NCBI GenBank assembly: GCA_019246495.1
Contig: JAFAQI010000477.1
Coordinates: 1-9,598 of the forward strand
Origin: Frankiales bacterium
Lineage (GTDB): Bacteria; Actinomycetota; Actinomycetes; JAFAQI01
Length of the DNA: 9,598 nucleotides
Direction: 5' to 3'
In this document: one piece after another, positions 1 through 7,633 of the stretch
Layout: each line of letters opens with the position of its first letter
Numbering within the stretch: the stretch's first letter is position 1
The notes under the pieces: generated by a model
Database searches by the model: none
What the model was told of the DNA's origin: nothing
Seen by the model: the letters and a program-made list of their open reading frames with translations, nothing else
Made by a program: the position numbers and the translations under genes

Positions 1-387
1 GAGGCCCGGCTGAATCTCGCCCAGGCGGTCATCTACCTCGCGCTCGCACCCAAGAGCAACGCCGTCATCCGCGCGATCGAAGCGGCGACCGCGGACGTCC
101 GGGCAGGGCTGGCCGGCGCCGTACCGGCCCATCTCCGCGACGCGCACTACCCAGGGGCAAAACGGCTCCAGCACGGCAAGGGCTATCGATATCCTCACGA
201 CTTCCCGGACGGCGTGGTCGAGCAGCAGTACGCGCCGGACGAGATCGTCGGGCGCGACTACTACCAGCCCGCCGGGCACGGCACGGAACGGGCCGTCCTG
301 GAGCGACTCGCCCGGCTGCGGGCGACGACCCGGGGCGGCACGCCCTCGGGGTCGCTAGGGTCGGCCACCGAGACGACCGACGAGTGA
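1..387 (+). CDS. rarA: RarA/MgsA replication-associated recombination AAA+ ATPase, C-terminal part (5' end outside window)
   Basis: The window opens in frame inside this gene; 128 codons remain before the TGA at 385-387. The visible part belongs to the C-terminal oligomerisation region of RarA (MgsA, yeast Mgs1/WRNIP1 family), a clamp-loader-like ATPase that acts at stalled replication forks. Recognition rests on family-typical strings: [12 protein letters not shown] near the start, then [39 protein letters not shown] and GRDYYQP, which match the conserved end of actinobacterial RarA. The Walker A, Walker B and sensor motifs lie upstream and cannot be checked. The last roughly 20 residues are a Gly/Ser/Thr-rich tail. 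It is followed after 10 nt by the DUF948 gene, and its stop codon forms part of that gene's ribosome binding site. Identity is confident; whether the ATPase domain is intact is unknown. Confidence 0.93.
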   Translation, partial: EARLNLAQAVIYLALAPKSNAVIRAIEAATADVRAGLAGAVPAHLRDAHYPGAKRLQHGKGYRYPHDFPDGVVEQQYAPDEIVGRDYYQPAGHGTERAVLERLARLRATTRGGTPSGSLGSATETTDE

Positions 388-397
388 GGAGCGAGAC

Positions 398-850
398 GTG
401 ACGACCCTGGCGGGAGGCGGGCTGTCCGGCGGCGAGGTCGCGGGGCTCATCGTCGCGGTCTTCTGGGCCGTCCTTGTCTGTTTCATTGCTTATGTCCTGG
501 TCAAGCTCGGCAAGGTCGTCGGCGACACCGGCAAGCTCGTCAACGGCGTGACCGACCAGACCGTCCCGTTGCTCGGTGAGGTCACGACCTCGGTGGTGCA
601 CGTCAACGCCGAGCTGGAGCGGGTCGACGCCATCACCGCCAACGTCCAGACCATCTCCGGCAACGTCTCTGCGCTCACCGGGCTCTTCGCGGCGACGCTC
701 GGCTCGCCGGTCATCAAGGTCGCGGCGTTCTCCTACGGCGTGCGCCGGGCGATGAACGAGCGCCGCGAGCAGGACTTCAAGAAGCGGATGAAGGCCGACG
801 CAAAGGCGCAGAAGGCCGCTCGTCGCGCAGCGCGGGGGACGTCGGGGTGA
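398..850 (+). CDS. DUF948-family membrane-anchored coiled-coil protein
   Basis: This 150-aa protein has one hydrophobic segment at about residues 13-35 (LIVAVFWAVLVCFIAYVLV). It is followed by a region of regularly spaced Val/Leu and polar residues (about 36-105) typical of DUF948, and ends in a strongly basic Lys/Arg/Ala-rich tail (about 117-150). DUF948 proteins have no established biochemical role; they resemble short membrane-tethered coiled-coil proteins. In actinomycetes this gene recurs just upstream of alaS, together with the small protein that follows here. The GTG start at 398 is preceded by GAGGA at 386-390 with 7-nt spacing. The gene ends in a GTGA overlap with the next one, so the two are probably translated in a coupled way. 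Family assignment is from recalled sequence pattern and gene order; function is unknown. Confidence 0.85.
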   Translation: MTTLAGGGLSGGEVAGLIVAVFWAVLVCFIAYVLVKLGKVVGDTGKLVNGVTDQTVPLLGEVTTSVVHVNAELERVDAITANVQTISGNVSALTGLFAATLGSPVIKVAAFSYGVRRAMNERREQDFKKRMKADAKAQKAARRAARGTSG

Positions 851-1080
851 GGCGGCTGTTCTACGTCGCGCTCGGTGCGACCGCCGGCGTGCTTCTGGTA
901 CGCCGGGTGACCGAAGCGGCGAACAAGTGGACCCCGGAAGGCATCGCCCGCCAGGCGGGTGGCGTAGGCGACCGGGTCAGTGTGTGGTGGGCCGAGGTGC
1001 AGCATCACGCCGCCGAGCGGGAGGCGGAGCTGCGCGACGCGTTGGGACTCAACGCGGCCGACGCGGAACCCGACCGGTGA
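847..1080 (+). CDS. Small DUF6167-like membrane protein upstream of alaS
   Basis: This 77-aa protein starts at the GTG whose last bases overlap the stop of the DUF948 gene (GTGA, 847-850). Residues about 4-18 ([15 protein letters not shown]) form one short hydrophobic segment, followed by [21 protein letters not shown] and a charged, helical, Glu/Ala-rich C-terminus ending EPDR. The layout matches the small actinobacterial proteins (DUF6167) encoded between the DUF948 gene and alaS. No catalytic motif is visible. Conserved pairing with the DUF948 protein, plus translational coupling, suggests the two act together at the membrane, which is inference. The stop codon at 1078-1080 is part of the Shine-Dalgarno sequence of alaS. 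Confidence 0.8.
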   Translation: MRRLFYVALGATAGVLLVRRVTEAANKWTPEGIARQAGGVGDRVSVWWAEVQHHAAEREAELRDALGLNAADAEPDR

Positions 1081-1083
1081 GGA
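1079..1083 (+). promoter_or_regulatory. Ribosome binding site fixing the alaS start, fused to the upstream stop codon
   Basis: GAGGA lies 7 nt before the GTG at 1091 and shares two bases with the TGA stop of the preceding small gene. The alaS frame is open back to an ATG at 980, but that start would give a 37-residue extension overlapping the small gene and unlike any AlaS. The ribosome binding site and the family-typical N-terminus [18 protein letters not shown] both select 1091. Confidence 0.75.
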
Positions 1084-1090
1084 CGCTGCC

Positions 1091-3796
1091 GTGAGGTCCG
1101 CCGAGATTCGCGAGCGGTTCCTGCGGTTCTTCGAGAGCCGCGGGCACACCGTCGTGCCCTCCGCATCACTCATCGCCGACGACCCCACGCTGCTGCTCGT
1201 CAATGCGGGCATGGTGCCGTTCAAGCCCTACTTCCTCGGCGACGCGCCTGCGCCCTATCCGCGTGCGACGAGCGTGCAGAAGGTCGTGCGGACGCCGGAC
1301 ATCGACATTGTCGGCACGACGACCCGGCACAACACGTTCTTCCAGATGGCCGGCAACTTCTCCTTCGGCGACTACTTCAAGGAAGGCGCGATCCCGCTCG
1401 CGTGGGAGCTGCTCACCTCGAGCGTCGAGGCGGGGGGCTTCGGTTTCGACGCCGACCGGTTGTGGGCGACGGTCTACGAGGACGACGACGAGGCGTTCGA
1501 CATCTGGGCCGGCGTCGTCGGCCTTCCCGTCGACCGAATCCAGCGCCGCGGCAAGCTCGACAACTACTGGCACATGGGCGTTCCCGGTCCCGGCGGGCCG
1601 TGCAGCGAGATCTACTTCGACCGGGGTCCCGAGCACGGGCAAGAGGGCGGCCCCATCGCCGACGAAGAGCGTTATCTCGAGGTCTGGAACCTCGTGTTCA
1701 TGCAGTCCGAGCTGTCCGCCGTGCGGGCGAAGGATGACTTCGACATCCGCGGCGACCTTCCGGCGAAGAACATCGACACCGGCATGGGCCTCGAGCGCAT
1801 GGCCGTCGTACTGCAAGGTGTCGAGAACGTCTATGAGACCGACCTGCTGCGGCCGCTGCTCGACCTGGCGGGTGAGATCAGCGGGGTCCGTTACGGCGCA
1901 GACGAGCGCACGGATGTCCGCCTGCGGGTCGTCGGTGACCACACGCGTACGACGACGATGCTCATCGCGGATGGCGTCGTGCCGGGCAACGAGGGACGCG
2001 GCTATGTGCTCCGGCGGATGCTGCGGCGAGTAGTCCGCAACCTGCGGCTCCTCGGCGCAGACCGGCCGGCGCTGACCGAGCTCGTCGCGAAGACATGCGA
2101 GGTCATGGGTCCGTCCTACTCCGAGCTGCTGACCGACCAGGTTCGCATCGAAGCCGTCGCGGCGCAGGAGGAGGAGTCGTTTCTGTCGACGCTGCGCACC
2201 GGCGAGTCGTTGTTCGCGAAAGCGGCGGCGGAAGCCACGTCGACCGACGCCACGAGCAGCACAGCGACCGGACTCATCAGCGGCGAGCAGGCGTTCACCC
2301 TGCACGACACCTACGGCTTCCCGATCGACCTGACTCTCGAGATGGCGCGCGAGCAGGGGCTGTCGGTCGACGAGGACGGCTTCCGGCGGCTCATGGACGA
2401 GCAGCGCCGCCGGGCCAAGCGCGACGCGGAAGAGCGCAAGACCGGCCACGTCGACGTCTCGGTCTATCGCTCGCTGCTCGACAGCAGCGGCCCGTCCACG
2501 TTCACCGGCTACGTCGAGATCGAGGCCGATTCGACCGTGCGCGGGCTGCTTGTCGCGGGCATTCCCGTCGACGTCGCAGTCGAGGGCGCCGAGGTCGAGA
2601 TCGCGCTTGACCGCACCCCGTTCTACGCCGAGGGCGGCGGGCAACTCGCCGACCACGGCACGCTGACGCTGGTCAACGGCGCCGTGGTGCAGGTCGAGGA
2701 CGTGCAGCGGCCGACCGGCATCGCCGATCTCATCGTGCACCGCGGTCGCGTTGTCTCCGGTGAGGTCGTGACCGGCACGGCCGTGATCGCCGCAGTCGAC
2801 ATCGATCGGCGCAAGGCGGTGAGCCGCGCCCACACGGCGACCCACCTCGTGCATCAGGCGATCCGGCGGGCACTCGGTGAGCAGGCGGCGCAGGCGGGGT
2901 CGCTCAACGATGCCGGGCGCTTCCGGTTCGACTTCTCGTCACCGACGGCGGTGACGGCTGGTGTTCTCGGCGATGTCGAGCAGGAGGTCAACAGCATCCT
3001 GCTCGACGACCTGCCGGTGCGCGCGTTCGTGACGACACAGGACGAGGCGCGACGCATCGGTGCGATCGCGCTGTTCAACGAGAAGTACGGCGAAGCGGTC
3101 CGCGTCGTCGAGGTCGGCGAATACGCCCGCGAGCTGTGCGGCGGCACGCACGCCGCTCGGTCCGCGCAGCTCGGCATGGTGAAGCTGCTCGGCGAGTCAT
3201 CGATCGCCAGCGGTGTACGGCGGATCGAAGGTCTGGTCGGCGCGGACGCGTTCGGTTTCCTCGCGCGCGAGCATGTTCTCGTCGCGCAGCTCACGGATGC
3301 GCTCAAGGCACGGCCCGAGGAGCTCGTCGAGCGCGTGCACGGTGTCGTCGCGCGGCTGCGCGAGCTGGAGAAGGAAGTCGAGAAGCTGCGCGCCGCCGGT
3401 GTGCTCGAGCAGGCCGGCGAGCTGGCGAGTGCAGCGACCGACGAGTTCGGGGTCGCGGTCGTGACCCATCACGCGCCGGACGGCGCGTCGGCCGACGACC
3501 TGCGCAAGCTCGTCCTGGACGTCCGCGGCCGTCTCGGCAACGACCGGCCTGCGGTGGTCGCGGTCGCGGCGGTCAACGACAACCGTCCCGTCGTCGTCGT
3601 CGCGGTCAACGACATGGGCCGGCAGTGGGGGCTCGCGGCCGGCGACCTCGTCCGCACCGCGGCAACGACGCTCGGCGGTGGTGGCGGCGGTCGCGACGAC
3701 GTGGCGCAGGGCGGCGGAAGCCGGCCCGAGGCGGTTGACGACGCCCTCGCGGCGCTGCGGCATCGCATCGGCGAGCGGGTCACCGGCGGCGGCTGA
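1091..3796 (+). CDS. alaS: Alanyl-tRNA synthetase
   Basis: This cytosolic class II synthetase charges tRNA-Ala with alanine and hydrolyses mischarged Ser/Gly-tRNA-Ala. At 901 aa it is a full-length bacterial AlaS. The N-terminal aminoacylation domain shows [14 protein letters not shown], then [43 protein letters not shown] and the motif 3 region [15 protein letters not shown]. The editing domain carries both zinc-ligand signatures, H581-TAT-H585 and C683-GGT-H687. The C-terminal C-Ala domain has the usual glycine run (G862-G867) followed by [10 protein letters not shown] short Ser/Thr/Ala-rich stretch ([16 protein letters not shown]) before the [11 protein letters not shown] motif looks like a lineage-specific loop expansion. 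No key residue appears to be missing. The gene is co-directional with its upstream neighbours and ends 5 nt before ruvX. Start chosen by ribosome binding site and N-terminal homology. Confidence 0.98.
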   Translation: MRSAEIRERFLRFFESRGHTVVPSASLIADDPTLLLVNAGMVPFKPYFLGDAPAPYPRATSVQKVVRTPDIDIVGTTTRHNTFFQMAGNFSFGDYFKEGAIPLAWELLTSSVEAGGFGFDADRLWATVYEDDDEAFDIWAGVVGLPVDRIQRRGKLDNYWHMGVPGPGGPCSEIYFDRGPEHGQEGGPIADEERYLEVWNLVFMQSELSAVRAKDDFDIRGDLPAKNIDTGMGLERMAVVLQGVENVYETDLLRPLLDLAGEISGVRYGADERTDVRLRVVGDHTRTTTMLIADGVVPGNEGRGYVLRRMLRRVVRNLRLLGADRPALTELVAKTCEVMGPSYSELLTDQVRIEAVAAQEEESFLSTLRTGESLFAKAAAEATSTDATSSTATGLISGEQAFTLHDTYGFPIDLTLEMAREQGLSVDEDGFRRLMDEQRRRAKRDAEERKTGHVDVSVYRSLLDSSGPSTFTGYVEIEADSTVRGLLVAGIPVDVAVEGAEVEIALDRTPFYAEGGGQLADHGTLTLVNGAVVQVEDVQRPTGIADLIVHRGRVVSGEVVTGTAVIAAVDIDRRKAVSRAHTATHLVHQAIRRALGEQAAQAGSLNDAGRFRFDFSSPTAVTAGVLGDVEQEVNSILLDDLPVRAFVTTQDEARRIGAIALFNEKYGEAVRVVEVGEYARELCGGTHAARSAQLGMVKLLGESSIASGVRRIEGLVGADAFGFLAREHVLVAQLTDALKARPEELVERVHGVVARLRELEKEVEKLRAAGVLEQAGELASAATDEFGVAVVTHHAPDGASADDLRKLVLDVRGRLGNDRPAVVAVAAVNDNRPVVVVAVNDMGRQWGLAAGDLVRTAATTLGGGGGGRDDVAQGGGSRPEAVDDALAALRHRIGERVTGGG

Positions 3797-3801
3797 TCGT
3801 G

Positions 3802-4263
3802 ATGCGGCCGGGGGTGCGGGTCGCCGTCGACGTCGGTACGGCTCGCGTCGGGGTGGCGGCCAGCGATGTGACGGCCACCCTCGCTTCGCCCGTGACGGTG
3901 CTGCGACGGCAGCGACGATTGCTGACCGACCTGGACGAGATCGCCACGATCGTGCGGGACCGCGAGGCGGTCGAGGTCGTCGTCGGCTGGCCGCGGTCGC
4001 TCAAGGACACCGAAGGTCCCGCGGCCGAGTCGGCACGCACCTATGCGCAGGCACTTGCGGCGCGCGTCGAGCCAGTACCGGTGCGGCTGGTGGACGAGCG
4101 GCTGACCACCGTCGTGGCGCAACGGGCGCTGCACGCCGCCGGCCGCACGGTGCGGTCGAGCCGCGGGCAGATCGACGCAGCCGCAGCCGTTGTCATCCTG
4201 CAATCGGCTCTCGACTCCGAACGCAACGCCGGCACGCCGCCAGGCGAGGTGGTGACGCCGTGA
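3802..4263 (+). CDS. ruvX: RuvX/YqgF-family RNase H-fold protein (putative pre-16S rRNA nuclease / Holliday junction resolvase)
   Basis: This 153-aa protein has the YqgF fold signatures: VAVDVGTARVGVA with the presumed metal-binding D10, VVVGWPRSL around residues 60-67, LVDERLTT with D98/E99, and QIDAAAAVVILQ with D125. The family is implicated in processing the 5' end of 16S rRNA and, by structure, in junction resolution; which role applies here cannot be read from sequence. The family usually has a Leu in the VGLP motif; here it is W63. The start is ambiguous between GTG 3799 and the adjacent ATG 3802, differing by one residue; ATG is preferred. No strong Shine-Dalgarno sequence is visible, consistent with coupling to alaS 5 nt upstream. 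The 3' end overlaps mltG by GTGA at 4260-4263. Confidence 0.93.
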   Translation: MRPGVRVAVDVGTARVGVAASDVTATLASPVTVLRRQRRLLTDLDEIATIVRDREAVEVVVGWPRSLKDTEGPAAESARTYAQALAARVEPVPVRLVDERLTTVVAQRALHAAGRTVRSSRGQIDAAAAVVILQSALDSERNAGTPPGEVVTP

Positions 4264-5354
4264 CCGACCCGCTGAACCTCGGTCTCGACCCGGCTGGTCA
4301 CCGCGCGCCTGCTCCGTCGTACCGCCGCCGCCGAATCGCCGTGGGGTTGCTGGCCGCTGCTGCCACGGCGATCGTCGTGGCCATCGTCATCACGTTCTTC
4401 AGCACGGTGCGAGGCTGGTTCGGCCCGCCCGCCGACTATTCGGGTCCGGGCAGCGGCAGCGTCGTCGTAGCGGTGCATCAGGGCGACAGCCTGACCGCGA
4501 TCGGGCAAACACTCGTGCACGACGGAGTGGTGCGGAGCGTCGGTGCCTTCACCGACGCCGCGAACGGTACGACGGCGATCGGGCCCGGGCTCTATCGGCT
4601 GCGTCACCAGATGAAGGCGTCGCTCGCGGTCTCGCTGCTGCTCGACCCCAAGTCGCTCGTCCAGAGCCGGGTCACGATCCCGGAGGGTCGCCGCTTGCGC
4701 GACATCCTTTCGACGATCGCGCAGAACACGCAGATCTCGCTGTCGTCGTTGCAGGCGGCCGCCAAGCAACCGCAGGCTCTCGGTGTGCCGAGCTGGGGGA
4801 GCGGTCATCCGCTCGAAGGCTTCTTGTTCCCGGCCACCTACAACATCGCGCCGGGCACGACAGCGACGCAGGCCCTCCGTGCGATGGTCGCGAGGTTCAA
4901 CGAAGCGGCAGCTCAGGATGGGCTCGTCTCGGGCGCGCGACAGCTGGGCTACTCGCCGTACCAGGTCTTGACGATCGCGTCGATCATCGAACGCGAGGGA
5001 AGGCTGACGACTGACTTCGCGAAGATCGCCGAGGTGTTCTACAACCGGCTGCAAAAGCAGATGCCGCTCGGGTCGGACGCGACGCTTTTCTACGTGCTGC
5101 CGCCGAACCACGGTCCGCTGACGCAGTCCGACCTGTCGCTGAACTCGCCCTACAACACGCGGACGCACCAAGGTCTGCCGCCCACGCCGATCGCGTCTCC
5201 GGGCGACGCAGCGATCACCGCGGCGCTGCATCCGGCGCACGGGCCATACCTCTACTTCGTCACCATCGACAAGGCCGGGCACGCTGCCTTCGCCACCACG
5301 CTGCAGAAGTTCAACGAACTCGTCGCGCAGAGTCGCAACAACGGCGTGCAGTGA
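4260..5354 (+). CDS. mltG: Endolytic murein transglycosylase MltG (YceG-like)
   Basis: This 364-aa protein has a short cytoplasmic N-terminus ending in RRRR (22-25), a transmembrane helix at about 26-47, and an extracytoplasmic YceG domain. MltG cleaves nascent glycan strands at the membrane and is thought to set glycan chain length. Visible family motifs are HPLEGFLFPATY, LTIASIIEREG with the putative catalytic Glu at E244 (equivalent to E218 of the Escherichia coli enzyme), SDATLFY, LNSPYNTRTHQGLPPTPI, and the closing region with YLYFVTIDKAGHAAFA. The LysM-like region lies between the membrane helix and the catalytic part (VHQGDSLTAIGQTL). A much longer open frame runs back to 3678, but it would overlap ruvX and alaS. 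The GTG overlapping the ruvX stop gives the expected N-terminus. The alaS-ruvX-mltG-aroE order is standard for actinomycetes. Confidence 0.96.
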   Translation: MTDPLNLGLDPAGHRAPAPSYRRRRIAVGLLAAAATAIVVAIVITFFSTVRGWFGPPADYSGPGSGSVVVAVHQGDSLTAIGQTLVHDGVVRSVGAFTDAANGTTAIGPGLYRLRHQMKASLAVSLLLDPKSLVQSRVTIPEGRRLRDILSTIAQNTQISLSSLQAAAKQPQALGVPSWGSGHPLEGFLFPATYNIAPGTTATQALRAMVARFNEAAAQDGLVSGARQLGYSPYQVLTIASIIEREGRLTTDFAKIAEVFYNRLQKQMPLGSDATLFYVLPPNHGPLTQSDLSLNSPYNTRTHQGLPPTPIASPGDAAITAALHPAHGPYLYFVTIDKAGHAAFATTLQKFNELVAQSRNNGVQ

Positions 5355-5367
5355 GGACGCGGCGTCG

Positions 5368-6207
5368 ATGAGCGGCGGCAGGCGCGGTGCTGCCGTGCTC
5401 GGTTCGCCGATCGCGCACTCGCTTTCGCCTGTCCTGCATCTCGCCGCCTACGCCGCACTCGGGCTGGACGACTGGACCTACCGCGCGATCGAGTGCACCG
5501 AGGCCGACCTCGCCGCGACGCTTCAGCAGCTCGATGCGGAAGGCCTCGCCGGCGTATCGCTCACGATGCCACTCAAGCGCGCGGTTTTGCCGCTGCTTGC
5601 GCGGTCCGACCGTCTCGTCGACGAGGTCGGCGCTGCCAACACGACGCTCTTCGGCGGCGTCGCAGGCGAATGGTGGGGCGGCAACACCGATGTGCCCGGG
5701 ATGGTGTCGGCGTTGCGCCGCGCCGGACTCAGCAGTGTGAGCGATGCGTGCGTGCTCGGCGGCGGCGCGACGGCGATGTCGGCGCTCGCGGCTCTGCGGG
5801 ACCTCGGTGCCTTGGCGCCGCATGTCGTCGTACGCCGTCCGCAGGCTGTCGATGACCTGCTCGCGGCGGCGCAGCGGCTCGGCGTCCAGCCCGTGGTGCT
5901 GCCGTTCGGCGATGCCGCTCGCGAGGTCCGCGCCGCCGAGATCGTGGTGGCGACCACTCCCGCCGGCGCAACCGACGCTCTGGCCGAGGAGTTGTCGGGT
6001 GACCTCACCGGCTGGCTGTTCGACGTCGTCTATTCGCCGTGGCCGACCCGGTTGGCCGCCGCCTGGGCAGAGTCAGGCGGCGTCGTCGTCGGTGGTCTCG
6101 ACCTGCTGGTCGAGCAGGCCGCCGAGCAGGTTCGGCTGATGACCGGCCACGAGCCGCCGGTGGCGGAGATGCGCGCGGCAGGCCACGCCGCGCTCACCGA
6201 CCGCTGA
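5368..6207 (+). CDS. aroE: Shikimate 5-dehydrogenase
   Basis: This 279-aa cytosolic enzyme reduces 3-dehydroshikimate to shikimate with NADPH in aromatic amino-acid biosynthesis. Substrate-site residues are recognisable: S18 and S20 in GSPIAHSLSP, catalytic K70 in SLTMPLKRAV, N91 in GAANTT, and D108 in GNTDVPG. The dinucleotide-binding loop is VLGGGATAMSALAAL, followed by VVVRRP where many orthologues have an Asn-Arg-Thr type motif. The substitution resembles other actinobacterial AroE proteins and does not by itself suggest loss of function. The end region VGGLDLLVEQAAEQVRLMTG is typical. It starts 13 nt after mltG; GAGGA at 5353-5357 is part of the mltG stop context. Its last 14 nt overlap the end of the convergent minus-strand gene. 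The usual next genes of the pathway (aroC, aroK, aroB) are not in the window. Confidence 0.95.
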   Translation: MSGGRRGAAVLGSPIAHSLSPVLHLAAYAALGLDDWTYRAIECTEADLAATLQQLDAEGLAGVSLTMPLKRAVLPLLARSDRLVDEVGAANTTLFGGVAGEWWGGNTDVPGMVSALRRAGLSSVSDACVLGGGATAMSALAALRDLGALAPHVVVRRPQAVDDLLAAAQRLGVQPVVLPFGDAAREVRAAEIVVATTPAGATDALAEELSGDLTGWLFDVVYSPWPTRLAAAWAESGGVVVGGLDLLVEQAAEQVRLMTGHEPPVAEMRAAGHAALTDR

Positions 6208-7090
6208 CGAGGTGGCTGTGGGCCGTGTCGACGGTCAGCGCGAAGGTCTGGGTGTGCGGCACCGTGCCCCCGGTTGCGGGGAATGGGCCGAATGTCCGCC
6301 CGTCGGCCGTGACGGTGTAGGTCGCCGCCCACTGCGTGGTCAGGGAGCCGCGAATGTCGCCGGCGTCCGCATAGATGTGCGTTACGTGGCCCTGCGGATA
6401 GGGCGCTCCGGCATCGTCGGTCACGAGGTCCGGCGAGCCGTCACCCCAGGACCAGTCGTAGTGCGCCGGCCGGATCGTGATTCGTTCCCTCACCAGACCT
6501 GACCCCAGCGCGCGCGGCCGGAGGCGGGACGGCGGGCGAACCATGAAGTACGCCGGCAGCCCGGCCAGCGCACCGCGCGGCGGCTGCGTCGTGAGGACCA
6601 GGTCCGGAGGCACGACGTCCTTCAAGTAGTTCTGCACATCCGTCGCGGCGCGGTCGGTGATGTCAACGACGTCCTTTACGCCGCCGAGGCAGATGAGGTC
6701 GACGAGCTGGTTGTTCACGGTCGACGTCGTCAGGTAGACGCGGTAGGGCTCCTGCCCCTGCGGGCACGTCGTGCCCTGCGTCGTGCCGACGCACGGTTGC
6801 TGGTTGTTGGGGTCGTTGGGGGAGTTGAGCGGGCAGGCGAGGATCACCGTCCACACACAGTCGCCGCAGCCGGCCTGGCTGCTCACGTGCATGGCTGCGT
6901 CCAGCAGGCCTGGATGCCCCGGAACCATGATCAGCCCATGAAAGTCGCCTCTCGGGCCGTCTCCAGTGACTCCGCACTGACTGGTCAGAAGCGATCCACA
7001 GCTGTCGGCGCTAGCGGTTGAGGTGGCGAGCACGGCAACGGTGGCGAGCGCGATCCACGCGAGGATGACCGAGGTTCGGCGTCGGTTCAT
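6194..7090 (-). CDS. Secreted, cysteine-rich protein with C-terminal PKD-like domain
   Basis: This 298-aa protein begins with a clear Sec signal peptide: MNRRRT, a hydrophobic core (about 7-23) and an AxA site giving likely cleavage after A28. The mature N-terminal half holds all eight cysteines (31, 39, 75, 78, 86, 100, 109, 134), an even number suggesting up to four disulfides. It is rich in Asn/Pro/Gln around residues 88-115. The C-terminal half contains a PKD-like beta-sandwich signature, YDWSWGDGSPD at 211-221 and HVTHIYADAGDIRG at 235-248. PKD domains generally mediate protein or carbohydrate contacts outside the cell. No enzyme motif is seen and there is no C-terminal membrane anchor, so it is probably released or held by a partner. 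The ATG overlaps the upstream lipoprotein stop (ATGA, 7087-7090), which selects 7090 over an in-frame TTG at 7117. Function is unknown. Confidence 0.82.
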   Translation of the reverse strand: MNRRRTSVILAWIALATVAVLATSTASADSCGSLLTSQCGVTGDGPRGDFHGLIMVPGHPGLLDAAMHVSSQAGCGDCVWTVILACPLNSPNDPNNQQPCVGTTQGTTCPQGQEPYRVYLTTSTVNNQLVDLICLGGVKDVVDITDRAATDVQNYLKDVVPPDLVLTTQPPRGALAGLPAYFMVRPPSRLRPRALGSGLVRERITIRPAHYDWSWGDGSPDLVTDDAGAPYPQGHVTHIYADAGDIRGSLTTQWAATYTVTADGRTFGPFPATGGTVPHTQTFALTVDTAHSHLVSGR

Positions 7091-7626
7091 ACGGCCCCGA
7101 TCGAGGCAATTAGCCAATGATCAGACACGAGCCGAAGGCTGAAAAGCCGCTTCACGCCGCGTCGCGGTCGACTCGTCGTCACGCGACGACCATGGGAGTC
7201 AACGAGGCCCCCGACAGATGCGTTGTAGCTCACGAGCACTTGGACTGCACGCTGGTCTTGAAACGCAGGCGTCAACGTCACGCTCGAGGCGTGATCCACG
7301 TAGTGCTCTCCGCGCCGAGCAGCATCTCGAATCGCCGCGACCTGCTCACGGCAACGACAGTCGGGCGTCATAAGCCGACCGATCGCTGCCGCGTTCATTC
7401 GTACGCGAAGCCTGTTCACTAACGAGAAGTACTGGCGGACGACGGCTTCGGCGGCGGCGAGCTCCGCTTGTCGGCTGGTCGCCGTCGCGGATGCGCTCGG
7501 CGTCGGCGATCCGGAGACCGGCGGAAGGGTCTGCGGCGTACTGCCGGAACCGCTGCAGGCGGGGCAGGCAGCGAGCAGCGCCGCGAGCCCCAGCGCCCCC
7601 ACCATCCGCCGCAGTCCGACGAACAC
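7087..7626 (-). CDS. Putative lipoprotein, NTF2/DUF6318-like
   Basis: This 179-aa protein has a lipoprotein signal: an n-region with RR (6-7), a hydrophobic stretch (8-19) and lipobox LAAC with the lipidated Cys at C21. A low-complexity Ser/Thr/Pro/Ala linker (25-52) precedes a compact domain of about 125 residues that begins AVVRQYFSLVNRLR and contains MTPDCRCREQV. That helix-then-Cys arrangement resembles NTF2-like or DUF6318-type actinobacterial lipoproteins. The domain name is tentative; C90 and C92 form a CxC motif. The start is uncertain among GTG 7674, GTG 7626 and ATG 7605. GTG 7626 gives the best signal peptide and lies 7 nt after a TAACCT -10 element, implying a leaderless mRNA. Codon use is atypical for the window (TTA at 7420-7422, CTA, ATT, AGG, several CGA). 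It is coupled to the PKD protein gene by ATGA. Confidence 0.75.
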   Translation of the reverse strand: MFVGLRRMVGALGLAALLAACPACSGSGSTPQTLPPVSGSPTPSASATATSRQAELAAAEAVVRQYFSLVNRLRVRMNAAAIGRLMTPDCRCREQVAAIRDAARRGEHYVDHASSVTLTPAFQDQRAVQVLVSYNASVGGLVDSHGRRVTTSRPRRGVKRLFSLRLVSDHWLIASIGAV

Positions 7627-7633
7627 GGGCAAA

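Noticed and set aside
980..1090. Upstream extension of the alaS frame to ATG 980
   Set aside because: It overlaps the small membrane-protein gene almost completely, has no AlaS-like sequence, and a ribosome binding site with the correct N-terminus occurs at 1091.
1166..2854. 562-codon minus-strand open frame opposite alaS
   Set aside because: It mirrors the codon pattern of a highly conserved gene in GC-rich DNA; its translation is rich in Arg/Asp/Val/His with no recognisable domain, and alaS is certain on the other strand.
3678..4259. Extension of the mltG frame upstream through ruvX into alaS
   Set aside because: Arg/Gly-rich, non-protein-like translation lying over two well-supported genes; the GTG overlapping the ruvX stop gives a normal MltG N-terminus.
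4041..5282. Long minus-strand open frame opposite ruvX and mltG
   Set aside because: Composition-driven shadow of mltG; Arg-rich translation without motifs or start signals.
7091..7117. TTG start at 7117 for the PKD protein
   Set aside because: It would add MANCLDRGR before a clean signal peptide and enlarge the overlap; the ATG in the ATGA overlap is the better start.
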